Of a stretch of 16,292 nucleotides of DNA, positions 6,277 through 14,634 are shown one piece after another (within the stretch, counting starts at the first letter, position 1; every line of letters begins with the position of its first letter). The position numbers and the translations under genes are program-made. Source of the DNA: CAZADA01 sp964636945 (GTDB taxonomy: Bacteria > Pseudomonadota > Alphaproteobacteria > Caulobacterales > Maricaulaceae); the NCBI GenBank assembly GCA_964636945.1, contig CAZWVH010000064.1:1-16292 (forward strand), given 5' to 3'. The notes beneath the pieces are model-generated. The model did no database searches and was not told the origin of the DNA. It saw only the letters and a program-made list of their open reading frames with translations.

Positions 6277-9200
6277 ATGTTGATGCGCCGTTATATGTAC
6301 GGATTGTTGAGCGCTGTGTTCGTCACGGCCTCACCTGCTTTGGCGCAAGTTGTGGTCTCCGAGGACACCAGCGATCCCATTGAAACCGCGACCATCGACG
6401 CGGGCGCGCCCAGTGATGTTGAGATTGAAAGCGGGGTCACGGTCGAACCAACCGATGGAACTGCGGTCACGATCAACTCGAGCAACACTGTAATCAATTC
6501 CGGGACGATCCAAGTTCAAGACGCGGACAACGCCACGGGCGTAAGGGTGTTGGGCGGCAACACCGGCGGGCTGACCAATCTGGGATCCATCAGCATCATC
6601 GAAGATTTTACTCCTGAGGATGTCGATGGCGACGGTGATTTTGACGTGACCGACGGGACCGGACCGAGCGGGCGGGCTATCGGTAGCGGACGCACTGGAA
6701 TCTTGGTGGAGGGCGCATCGCCATTTGTCGGCGATATTACGAATGCGGGCAGCATTACCGTTGAGGGCAATGAGTCAGCGGGCGTGCGCATTCTGTCAGA
6801 TCTGGAAGGTTCATTTAACTCAAGCTTCACCGACGAATCCGACGCCACGAGCCGGGGTGCAATCTCGATCATTGGCGACGACAGCGTTGGTGTGGACATT
6901 CAAGGGAATGTCTCCGGCGATGTGGAAATCGCCAACGTAACGGCGCGCGGGGCCAACACCGACGGCGTCAACATCTCCGGTGATGTGGACGGCGGTGTGA
7001 TCTTTGAAGGCTCCACCAGCGCAACCGCCTTTCGCGAAACTTCGCGTCGGCCCACTAACGAATTGATCGCGCGGCTCGATGAAGACGACTTGTTGTCGGG
7101 CGGCTCAGCGGCCGTGATCAGCGGTGATGTGGCCGGAGGCGTTTTTGTGTCCGGCGCCACAACCGAAGAGACCGACGAGGATGATGACGGCGCCATCGAC
7201 CTTCCTCCAACCGCCGTGCTTCAGACATTTGGCGATGCTCCGGCTCTTCTGATCAGCGCGAATGAGGACGAAGAAACCAATTCCATTGCGATTGGCGCAG
7301 CGCCACAAGGCGACGGTCATGGTTTGGTTGTGCGCGGCGTCGTCCAAGGAATTGGCGTGAATGATGACATTGACGCCAACGGGGTTCAGATCGAAGGCAA
7401 TGCCAGCGAAAGTGTGGACCTTGCGGCGGGTATCGACGTTGGTCCTGTCGGTTCCATCTCTGCATCGACCTTTAGTGGCGACGCGACGGCGCTGAGCATC
7501 GGCGATAATGTGAGCGCGCCTGAACTTTCCATCGGTGGCACCAATCAATTCAGTGGCAATGGCCAGCGCGTCGTTGGCCGAGTTTCCGCAACGGTCAACA
7601 CACCCGCTCGCACTGAGGACCCCGAAGGCGATCCCACCCCCGAAGCGGTGGCGTTGGACATCGCCGAAACCGCTACGATGAATCGCATCGTCAATGATGG
7701 AAACATCACGGCGTCGATTGGCGGTTTTTTTGATGAAGGCGATCCCGAAGACGAGTTTGACGATGAATTCGTGGCGCGCGGCGACGCTTACGCCATTCGC
7801 GACGCGTCTGGCTCACTCACCGAAATCCAGAACCGGGGCACAATTGCCGCCACCACGCGCGACTCACTAGATCGGATCATCACCGCAGGTGACTCCGATG
7901 TCCGCGTGGCCGCGGATTTGTCCAATGCGACGGCGGATATCTTGTTTGAACAATTGCGCCGCGAAACTGAGGAAATCGACAACACCACCGAAGAAGATCC
8001 CGACGCAGAGCCCACCTATTTGGTGGCGCAAGTGCCCAACGTTATCGGTGACGTCTTGTTTGGTTCAGGAAACGACACTCTCGATGTTCAGGCCGGTGCG
8101 GTGTTTGGCGATATCGCCTTTGGCGACGGCGCCGACACGCTGAACGTCGATGGTGGGACTTATGTCAATTCGGCGGGGGAGATCACCGACGAAGACGTGG
8201 TGATTGTGGGCGCGCTGACTGACAGTGACGGCCAACTCGCCATCAATGTGGTGGACGGGCGTCTTCAGATTACCAATCCGGAGCAAATCGATTTGACTTC
8301 GCTCAATGTGGGGTCGGAGGGCGAGCTTGTGCTCGAAATCAACGCCACCGACACCGACGCGGTCATCAATACGCTTCTTGCGGCGAGTGGCGGCGCGACC
8401 TTTGAGTCCGGCGCGCAGTTGTCGACCAATATTTCGGGGCTGATCGTCAATTCCATCAGCGTACCAGTCGTGAGTTCAAGCAGCCTCGTGGTCGATGGCG
8501 AAGTGAATGATCTCTATGATCAGAGCAGTTTCCTTTACACCGCCAATTTGAGTGTGAATGAAAACGATCCCAACACGCTGATTCTCAATCTGCGCCGGCT
8601 CACCGCTGAGGAGCTTGGCATGGATGCGGCGCAAGCGGCGGCCTATGACCCGCTTGCCTTCGCTGCAGCCGGCGATGACGAGCTGGCGTCGATTTTGGCG
8701 ATGGCGAGCAATGAAGACGAGTTCTTCGGCGTGTATAATCAACTCTTGCCGGACTTCTCCGACGCCACGCTTCAATTTGCGATAGCGTTTCATGACATCG
8801 CCACAGGCGCTGTGGGCAACCGGCTCGACGCCGTGCGCGAGGGACGCGAATCCGCCGGCTCAATCTGGGTGCAAGAGACCGCCACATTCCTTGATCGAGA
8901 AAGCGTCGCGGCCAATCCCGGTTACCGCGGATATGGACTGGGTTTCTCCGCCGGCATCGACCGCCCGCTTGGTCCGCTTTACGCCGTGGGCCTGACCATG
9001 GGCGGGTTCTCAAGTCAGTATGAATCCCCAACCGGTTTTGACGAACCCCTGATTTATGAGTCGTTCACGCTTGGGCTTTATGCGGCCACCGAACTGGGTC
9101 CGCTCCTATTCGACGCGCATTATGGCGGCGGCTTTGACAAGTATGAAAGCGAGCGCGTTGTGCGCACGAGCAGCGTAATCGAAGGCACGAGTTTTGCCCG

Positions 9201-9702
9201 GCGCGCGCTCGCCGACTGGTCGGGCACCCACCAAGTGGGCGGCGCCCGCGTGTCAGCTCCCTTCTCCATCGGCGCATTCCGTGTCACGCCCGCCGTCTCT
9301 GCCGATTACATCCGCATTGACGAGGAAGGCTACCAAGAAACCGGCGGCGGCGGCCTGAACATCTCGCGCGAGGATCGCCTATCCGAGCTTGGATCAGCCA
9401 CAGCAACGCTCGACATTGGGGCCCGTTTCGTCAACCGCATCCGCGGCTCCTGGTGGCAACCACAAATTCGGGTCGGCTACCGCGAAGAGCTGTTCTCCAC
9501 ACTGGGCCAGACGGTGGCGCAGTCCGCCAGTGGCGATCCATTTGTGCTTGACGTGACTGCTGAGTTGGAATCAGGCGCGACAGCAGGCTTCAGCCTGGCG
9601 GCTGGCAGTGAGTATTCCTCATTCGCCCTTAACTATGACGCAGTGATCCGCGAGGGCTTCACGCGTCACACCGGCCGGGCCACCTTCCGCCTGCAGTTTT
9701 GA
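6277..9702 (+). CDS. Type Va autotransporter with acidic beta-helical passenger
   Basis: Secreted surface protein that carries its own outer-membrane pore. Residues 1-23 are a signal peptide ending ALA before Gln24. Residues 24 to about 850 are a passenger rich in Gly, Asp, Thr and Val with repeated strands such as VSGDVEIANV, ISGDVDGGVIFEG and ISGDVAGGVFVSG, as expected of a beta-helix. It also contains EF-hand-like loops at 115-126 and 300-308 and two GxGxDTLxV repeats near 595-620. A linker helix (VGNRLDAVREG) precedes the autotransporter beta-barrel, about 860-1141, which starts GSIWVQETATFL and ends in FRLQF with the expected terminal Phe. The start at 6277 is the longest; ATG at 6283 has the better-spaced ribosome-binding site (AGGGAG, six bases), giving MRRYMYGLLSAV. 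First gene of a likely four-gene operon. Adhesin or enzyme activity cannot be told; no protease or lipase motif was seen. Confidence 0.9.
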   Translation: MLMRRYMYGLLSAVFVTASPALAQVVVSEDTSDPIETATIDAGAPSDVEIESGVTVEPTDGTAVTINSSNTVINSGTIQVQDADNATGVRVLGGNTGGLTNLGSISIIEDFTPEDVDGDGDFDVTDGTGPSGRAIGSGRTGILVEGASPFVGDITNAGSITVEGNESAGVRILSDLEGSFNSSFTDESDATSRGAISIIGDDSVGVDIQGNVSGDVEIANVTARGANTDGVNISGDVDGGVIFEGSTSATAFRETSRRPTNELIARLDEDDLLSGGSAAVISGDVAGGVFVSGATTEETDEDDDGAIDLPPTAVLQTFGDAPALLISANEDEETNSIAIGAAPQGDGHGLVVRGVVQGIGVNDDIDANGVQIEGNASESVDLAAGIDVGPVGSISASTFSGDATALSIGDNVSAPELSIGGTNQFSGNGQRVVGRVSATVNTPARTEDPEGDPTPEAVALDIAETATMNRIVNDGNITASIGGFFDEGDPEDEFDDEFVARGDAYAIRDASGSLTEIQNRGTIAATTRDSLDRIITAGDSDVRVAADLSNATADILFEQLRRETEEIDNTTEEDPDAEPTYLVAQVPNVIGDVLFGSGNDTLDVQAGAVFGDIAFGDGADTLNVDGGTYVNSAGEITDEDVVIVGALTDSDGQLAINVVDGRLQITNPEQIDLTSLNVGSEGELVLEINATDTDAVINTLLAASGGATFESGAQLSTNISGLIVNSISVPVVSSSSLVVDGEVNDLYDQSSFLYTANLSVNENDPNTLILNLRRLTAEELGMDAAQAAAYDPLAFAAAGDDELASILAMASNEDEFFGVYNQLLPDFSDATLQFAIAFHDIATGAVGNRLDAVREGRESAGSIWVQETATFLDRESVAANPGYRGYGLGFSAGIDRPLGPLYAVGLTMGGFSSQYESPTGFDEPLIYESFTLGLYAATELGPLLFDAHYGGGFDKYESERVVRTSSVIEGTSFARRALADWSGTHQVGGARVSAPFSIGAFRVTPAVSADYIRIDEEGYQETGGGGLNISREDRLSELGSATATLDIGARFVNRIRGSWWQPQIRVGYREELFSTLGQTVAQSASGDPFVLDVTAELESGATAGFSLAAGSEYSSFALNYDAVIREGFTRHTGRATFRLQF

Positions 9703-9712
9703 TTGAGGCGTC

Positions 9713-10333
9713 ATGGCGAACTCCACAATCGGGGGCGCTTTCATCGGCTTCATGGCGTTGATTCTGGTGGGTTGCGGCTCCACGCCGCCGCCGGATCAAC
9801 CCCTGAACGCCTGCAAAATCTTCGGCGATCGGCGTAGCTGGTATGACGCTGTGCTCGACGCGCGCGATCGTTGGGGCGCACGCCCGCACGTTTTGTTGGC
9901 GATCATTTATCAGGAATCAGCATTTGAAGCGAATGCGCGCCCTGATCGCACTAAGTTTCTTTGGGTATTGCCCGGGCCACGTCCATCCACAGCCTTTGGT
10001 TACGCCCAGGCCACTAACCCCACCTGGGAAATGTACAAGCGCGAAACCGGTCGCGGCGGGGCAGACCGCGATAATTTTCGCGCAGCATCCGACTTTGTGG
10101 GATGGTATATGCGCAAAAGTCGGCGTAACTCGGGCATCGCGTTGGACGATGCGTATCACCAATATCTTGCCTACCACGAGGGCTGGGGCGGGTATAATTC
10201 GGGCTCCCATTGGCGAAAGCGGGACGTTTTACGCGCCGCCGAGCGCGTGGCCAGCCTTGCTGGACGGTATCAGCGCCAACTGGCGGCATGTGAGGATCGG
10301 CTGCGGCGGCGTCGCTTTCTCTTTATTTTTTGA
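9713..10333 (+). CDS. Lipoprotein with lytic transglycosylase (SLT) domain
   Basis: Predicted periplasmic peptidoglycan-cleaving enzyme. Residues 1-20 are a lipoprotein signal with lipobox LVGC, so Cys21 would be lipidated; Gly at +2 rather than Asp favours transfer to the outer membrane. The SLT core has catalytic Glu68 in IIYQESAF, the TAFGYAQATNPTWEMYK segment (93-109), SDFVGWYM (126-133) and YLAYHEGWGGYNSG (151-164), the counterpart of the YNAG motif. A 31-residue gap separates Glu68 from Gln99 of GYAQ. Cys34 and Cys193 flank the domain and are conserved in the next gene. The C-terminus ends in a basic-aromatic tail (RRRRFLFIF). The ATG follows the autotransporter stop by 10 bases, with GAGG four bases upstream. 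Its place behind an autotransporter suggests a job in opening the wall for export, but this is inference; the enzymatic class is well supported. Confidence 0.85.
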   Translation: MANSTIGGAFIGFMALILVGCGSTPPPDQPLNACKIFGDRRSWYDAVLDARDRWGARPHVLLAIIYQESAFEANARPDRTKFLWVLPGPRPSTAFGYAQATNPTWEMYKRETGRGGADRDNFRAASDFVGWYMRKSRRNSGIALDDAYHQYLAYHEGWGGYNSGSHWRKRDVLRAAERVASLAGRYQRQLAACEDRLRRRRFLFIF

Positions 10334-10363
10334 CCGCTTAGCGTGAACTGTTCGGGGCTCAAC

Positions 10364-11125
10364 ATGATTGCCGCGTTCAAATTCCTGGTCCGCCGGATTA
10401 TGCTGACTCAAGCGTTTCTCATTTTAGTGTTTGCGATTGTGAGTTTTGGGGCCGGGTATCGCGTCTTTTTCTGGCCGCCGTCACAAATCGTTGACGCCTG
10501 CGCGCTCATGACGGATCGGCCGGGATGGTGGCGCGCGGTGCGCGCCTCACAAGAACGCTGGTCGGTGGCGCCGGCGACCCAGTTGGCCGTGATCAAGCGC
10601 GAATCCAGCTTCCGTAGATTTGTGCATCCACCGCGGTTTCCCCCGGTGTTTGTTCGCTCCGTCCGTTCAGGCTACCGGCGCATTGACCGCGCCTTTGGTT
10701 GGTCGCTCAATGACTCATTCACCTGGCCCACACTATACACAGCGTTTGGCTACCCCCAGGCCATTGACGCCACGTGGGAGCTTTACAAAACCAACTTGAA
10801 TCGGACCGTCGCGCTGCGCGTGCGCTTTGCCGACGCTGCCGACTTTGTGGGCTGGTATCTCAGCTATTTAAGAAGCAGGGACCGTATTGCCGCTGGCGAC
10901 GTCTGCACACTCTACGTGGCCTACTATCTCGGTTCGGCCCAACGTGTTCGTTGTGACGTGGAGGAACATGCGGATCACACGGCGGTGCGCAAGGGGCGGG
11001 TTGTGGCCGAATACGCTGAAGCGTATGCCCATCAACTCAACGAGTGCGCTAGCCAACTGGACGCAGATAGCCGCTGGTGGGCGTGGCCGCTTGCGAAAAT
11101 CCGCTTGCCTAATGGTGCAAACTGA
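10364..11125 (+). CDS. Membrane-anchored SLT-domain protein, paralogue of the preceding lipoprotein
   Basis: Second lytic transglycosylase-like protein, clearly a duplicate of its neighbour: DACALMTDRPGWWRAV matches NACKIFGDRRSWYDAV, TAFGYPQAIDATWELYK matches TAFGYAQATNPTWEMYK, and ADFVGWYL matches SDFVGWYM. Numbering from the ATG at 10364, basic residues K6, R10 and R11 precede one hydrophobic helix (12-31), giving a cytoplasmic N-terminus and periplasmic domain. Glu80 in VIKRESSF is the likely catalytic acid, but Gln132 of GYPQ is 52 residues away, a loop 21 residues longer than in the lipoprotein. The YHEGWGGYN motif is degenerate here (YYLGSAQRV), so activity may be altered. Cys46 and Cys228 match the lipoprotein's cysteine pair. 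An in-frame GTG at 10343 would add seven residues; I prefer the ATG because GGGG lies six to seven bases upstream. Third gene of the operon, 15 bases before parE. Confidence 0.8.
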   Translation: MIAAFKFLVRRIMLTQAFLILVFAIVSFGAGYRVFFWPPSQIVDACALMTDRPGWWRAVRASQERWSVAPATQLAVIKRESSFRRFVHPPRFPPVFVRSVRSGYRRIDRAFGWSLNDSFTWPTLYTAFGYPQAIDATWELYKTNLNRTVALRVRFADAADFVGWYLSYLRSRDRIAAGDVCTLYVAYYLGSAQRVRCDVEEHADHTAVRKGRVVAEYAEAYAHQLNECASQLDADSRWWAWPLAKIRLPNGAN

Positions 11126-11140
11126 GACTGTTTATCCTGT

Positions 11141-13120
11141 ATGGCTAAATCATCTGCAGCAGCTGCCCAGCTCGACATGGCTGGCGAATACACCGCCCAC
11201 GACATTGAAGTGCTCGAGGGATTGGAGCCGGTTCGGCGTCGACCCGGCATGTATATTGGTGGCACCGATGAACGTGCGTTGCACCATTTGTTCGCCGAAG
11301 TGCTCGATAATGCAGTGGACGAGGCAGTTGCAGGACACGCCGATCGAATTCATGTCACACTGCACGAAGACGGATCTGTGTCTGTGGCCGACAATGGCCG
11401 CGGCATCCCGGTGGATCCCCACCCCAAATTTCCCAACAAATCGGCGGCCGAAGTGATCCTGACAACGCTGCATGCCGGCGGCAAATTTTCAAAGAATGCT
11501 TATCAAGCGTCCGGGGGGCTCAACGGAGTGGGCGTGTCCGTAGTCAACGCGCTGTCGTCAGAATTGATATTGGAAGTGGCGCGCGGCAAATCGCTTTACA
11601 TGCAGACATTCACCCGCGGGACGCCTGATGGTCCACTCAAGCGTGTGGCGGCGGCGCCCAACCGGCGCGGCACTACCGTACGCTTTACTCCAGACGACGA
11701 AATATTTGGTCACGACATCCACTTTCGGGCCCATCGACTCTATGCCATGACGCGCGCTAAAGCTCACTTACACCGGAAACTCACGGTGAATTGGCGCTGT
11801 GACATGGACCTGCCGGAAAGTGACGCGACCCCGCGAGAGGCCGTGTTGCACTTTCCCGGAGGACTTGGCGACCTTCTGACCGAACTTGTCGGCGAACGCG
11901 AAATGGTCACCGCTGCATCATTCGTTGGCCGAGCAGGTAAGGAAGGCCATCCGGGCGCGGTGGAATGGGCCGTCACCTGGACGCCGGCTGGCTTTGATGA
12001 TGCGGACGGAGTGGCGAAGTCCTTTTGCAACACCATTCCCACCCCCCAGGGCGGGACGCACGAATCTGGCTTGCGGTCCGCCCTGACCAAAGGCTTACGC
12101 CAGTACGCTGAATTGGTGGGCGACAAACGCGCCGCCTCCATCATGCCCGACGACGTGTTTGGCGGTGCAGCCGCACTGGTCTCGGTGTTTGTCCGCGATC
12201 CCGAGTTTGTGGGCCAAACCAAAGAGAAACTGTCAAACGCTGACGCGGCGCGTACGGTGGAGCTGGCCGTGCGTGATCATTTTGATCACTGGCTGGCCGG
12301 CGCGCCGAAGGAGGCCGATAAGCTGCTCGCCTTTGTGGCGGAACGCGCTGAAGAGCGCATTCGCCGTCGCAAAGCGCGTGAAGTGGCGCGCAAGTCCGCC
12401 ACTAAGCGTCTGCGCCTGCCTGGCAAACTCGCTGACTGCACAAAGGCGGACAGTGAAAACTCAGAAATCTTTCTCGTGGAGGGGGATTCAGCGGGCGGTT
12501 CGGCCAAGCAAGCGCGCAACCGCGAAACGCAAGCTGTGCTGCCGCTACGGGGCAAGATCCTCAATGTGGCGCAGGCGGGCGGTGACAAACTGTCGTCCAA
12601 TCAAGAGTTGAGTGATCTTGCATTGGCCCTTGGCGTGCGTCTTGGCAAAAGTTTTGACGTGGACGATCTGCGTTATGAACGCGTGATCATTATGACGGAC
12701 GCGGACGTTGATGGCGCCCACATTGCTGCGTTGCTAATGACGTTCTTTCTCCGGCAAACACCGGGGCTCATCGAATCGGGTCGGCTATTTCTCGCACAAC
12801 CGCCGCTGTATCGACTTTCGCGCGGTGGTCAGCACGCTTACGCCCGCGATGATGCCCATAAGGACGAGCTACTGGAAAAACTCAAAAAAGGGCGCGGATC
12901 GGTCACGATATCCCGATTTAAGGGTCTTGGTGAAATGACAGCGCCCCAGCTGCGTGAAACGACGATGGATCCAGCCAGCCGGACACTGGCGCGTGTGGCG
13001 TTGGCGCATGGCGATGAAGACATGGCTGGGCTGGTTGAGACCTTGATGGGACGTAAACCCGAGCTGCGCTATCGTTACATTGAAGAAAACGCCCGGTTTG
13101 CCCCACCCGTTGATGTGTAA
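11141..13120 (+). CDS. parE: DNA topoisomerase IV subunit B (ParE)
   Basis: ATPase subunit of topoisomerase IV, which works with ParC to unlink daughter chromosomes before division. The GHKL ATPase has EVLDNAVDEA with Glu53 and Asn57, DNGRGIP (84-90) and GGLNGVGVSVVNALS (125-139); the transducer lysine is in GQTKEKL (Lys361). The TOPRIM domain has EIFLVEGDSAGGSA (Glu448), PLRGKILN (468-475) and TDADVDGAH (Asp520, Asp522), the Mg2+-binding residues. The C-terminus GRKPELRYRYIEENA matches ParE. At 659 residues it lacks the insert of many GyrB proteins, which favours ParE over GyrB. The start at 11141 has no recognisable Shine-Dalgarno; an in-frame ATG twelve codons in also lacks one. With the upstream stop only 15 bases away, translation may depend on coupling with the SLT gene. 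Confidence 0.95.
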   Translation: MAKSSAAAAQLDMAGEYTAHDIEVLEGLEPVRRRPGMYIGGTDERALHHLFAEVLDNAVDEAVAGHADRIHVTLHEDGSVSVADNGRGIPVDPHPKFPNKSAAEVILTTLHAGGKFSKNAYQASGGLNGVGVSVVNALSSELILEVARGKSLYMQTFTRGTPDGPLKRVAAAPNRRGTTVRFTPDDEIFGHDIHFRAHRLYAMTRAKAHLHRKLTVNWRCDMDLPESDATPREAVLHFPGGLGDLLTELVGEREMVTAASFVGRAGKEGHPGAVEWAVTWTPAGFDDADGVAKSFCNTIPTPQGGTHESGLRSALTKGLRQYAELVGDKRAASIMPDDVFGGAAALVSVFVRDPEFVGQTKEKLSNADAARTVELAVRDHFDHWLAGAPKEADKLLAFVAERAEERIRRRKAREVARKSATKRLRLPGKLADCTKADSENSEIFLVEGDSAGGSAKQARNRETQAVLPLRGKILNVAQAGGDKLSSNQELSDLALALGVRLGKSFDVDDLRYERVIIMTDADVDGAHIAALLMTFFLRQTPGLIESGRLFLAQPPLYRLSRGGQHAYARDDAHKDELLEKLKKGRGSVTISRFKGLGEMTAPQLRETTMDPASRTLARVALAHGDEDMAGLVETLMGRKPELRYRYIEENARFAPPVDV

Positions 13121-13157
13121 ATCGCTGTATATTTGTGACGGTTAAAGACTGATTTCA

Positions 13158-13174
13158 CGTCAGCAGCGTTGACG
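13158..13174 (+). repeat. Hairpin downstream of parE
   Basis: CGTCAGC (13158-13164) pairs with GTTGACG (13168-13174) through six Watson-Crick pairs and one G-T pair around the loop AGC. There is no T-run after it, so it is not a classical intrinsic terminator. The right arm contains TTGACGG (13169-13175), a perfect Caulobacter -35 element, but I found no good -10 at the right distance. Confidence 0.3.
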
Positions 13175-13214
13175 GATTGGTTAACCACTCAGTCCGTGAT
13201 ATTACCTGCGCGTG

Positions 13215-13267
13215 ATTGGCTCAAAGTTTGCCTTAGGAGGGGTCAGGCGAACGGTTCAAAAGCCAAT
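13215..13267 (+). repeat. Long-range inverted repeat in the helicase leader
   Basis: ATTGGCT (13215-13221) and AGCCAAT (13261-13267) are exact complements 39 bases apart. If transcribed they could fold the leader of the helicase mRNA. Leaders of DEAD-box helicase genes are often structured and temperature-responsive, but seven-base arms at this distance are weak evidence. Confidence 0.2.
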
Positions 13268-13304
13268 AACAGGGGCGCGCTGGGTAAAGTGTGGTAGATA
13301 AATC

Positions 13305-14618
13305 ATGAGTTTTGCTGAGTTTGGGTTAAGCGAACCGCTCCTCAATGCAATTGAGGACGCTGGTTATTCGGAGCCAACTCCGATACAGCGAGAGGCGATC
13401 CCAGCCGCGCTGCAAGGTCGCGATGTGCTTGGTGTCGCACAGACGGGGACCGGTAAAACTGCCTCGTTCACCCTTCCCCTGATTGAGATTCTTTCCCGTG
13501 GTCGCGCTAAGGCGCGCATGCCACGCAGTATCATTCTGACACCGACGCGCGAGTTGGCCGATCAAATTGCGGATAATTTTGACAAGTACGGCAAAAATCA
13601 CCGTCTTTCGAAGGCCCTGCTGATCGGTGGCGTATCGCTTCCTGCTCAAGAAAAGCTCTTGGCCCAGGGCGTGGATGTGCTGATCGCCACGCCAGGACGC
13701 CTGTTGGACTTGTTCAATCGGGGCGCCATTTTGATGAATGGTGTGCAGATTATGGTGGTCGACGAGGCCGATCGTATGCTCGATATGGGCTTTATCGACG
13801 ACATTAAAGAGATTTTCCGCCAGACGCCGTTTACGCGCCAAACCCTGTTTTTCTCAGCGACAATGCCTCCAGCCATCGAGGCGTTCACCAAGGAATTCTT
13901 GCAAAACCCCGTGCGCATTGAGGTTGCCCGACAAGCCACCACCGCCGAGACGATCACGCAGTGGACAGTGCGCGCGCCAGAAGCAACGCCTAAGGTGAAA
14001 CGCGCGGCGCTGCGCGCTGCGATTAAGTCCAGCAAGCTCCGCAACGCGATCATCTTCTGTAATCGCAAGCGGGATGTGGACATCGTCGCTCGGTCTCTCC
14101 AGCGCCATGGCCATGCTGCTGCAGCAATCCACGGCGATCTGGCGCAGTCGGTGCGCATGGCCACGCTGGACAAATTCAAGTCTGGCGAGATCAAGTTACT
14201 TGTGGCGAGTGATGTGGCGGCGCGCGGCCTCGACATTCCTGATGTCAGCCACGTGTTTAACTACGACGTGCCGCGTAATTCCGAAGATTATGTCCACCGC
14301 ATTGGGCGTACAGGGCGCGCTGGAAAATCGGGAGAAGCGTTCACCATCGTCTCGCCGGAAGACAGAAAATTATTGAGGGCCGTAGAGTCCCTCATCAGTC
14401 GGTCAATCCCGGTGTATGACAAGATTGAAAGCGATGAATTGAGCGCCGATCAACAGCCTGCAAAGGACAAGCCGGTGGACGAAAAGCCTCGGCCTAGGCC
14501 GGTAAAGCCAACTGCATCAGCACAGGCAAAACGGCGCAACGACAAATCCAATTACTCTGATGACGTGGTGGGACTGGGCGACCACACGCCGGCATTTTTG
14601 CTACGCCCTGTGCCATAG
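13305..14618 (+). CDS. RhlE-type DEAD-box ATP-dependent RNA helicase
   Basis: Unwinds RNA duplexes in ribosome assembly or mRNA turnover. All helicase motifs are present in order: Q motif (FAEFGLSEPLLNAIEDAGY, then PTPIQ), AQTGTGKT (45-52), PTRELADQ (80-87), TPGR (129-132), DEAD (153-156), SAT (184-186), the motif V segment VASDVAARGLDI (300-311) and HRIGRTGRAG (331-340). The spacing and wording fit the RhlE subfamily of proteobacteria. After residue 370 comes a basic, Lys/Pro-rich tail (KDKPVDEKPRPRPVKP), probably disordered and RNA-binding, as in other RhlE proteins. The start at 13305 has no clear Shine-Dalgarno, only AT-rich sequence before it. It lies 184 bases after parE with its own hairpin-containing leader and converges with sufA, the stops being 16 bases apart. 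Assignment as RhlE rather than another DEAD-box paralogue is likely but not proven. Confidence 0.92.
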   Translation: MSFAEFGLSEPLLNAIEDAGYSEPTPIQREAIPAALQGRDVLGVAQTGTGKTASFTLPLIEILSRGRAKARMPRSIILTPTRELADQIADNFDKYGKNHRLSKALLIGGVSLPAQEKLLAQGVDVLIATPGRLLDLFNRGAILMNGVQIMVVDEADRMLDMGFIDDIKEIFRQTPFTRQTLFFSATMPPAIEAFTKEFLQNPVRIEVARQATTAETITQWTVRAPEATPKVKRAALRAAIKSSKLRNAIIFCNRKRDVDIVARSLQRHGHAAAAIHGDLAQSVRMATLDKFKSGEIKLLVASDVAARGLDIPDVSHVFNYDVPRNSEDYVHRIGRTGRAGKSGEAFTIVSPEDRKLLRAVESLISRSIPVYDKIESDELSADQQPAKDKPVDEKPRPRPVKPTASAQAKRRNDKSNYSDDVVGLGDHTPAFLLRPVP

Positions 14619-14634
14619 GCGCACTGTCTGACGA

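Noticed and set aside
7105..7548. 147-codon minus-strand frame inside the autotransporter passenger
   Set aside because: No ribosome-binding site or family resemblance, and the plus-strand passenger repeats are continuous across it.
13646..14236. 196-codon minus-strand frame inside the helicase gene
   Set aside because: Fully covered by the helicase core motifs on the plus strand.
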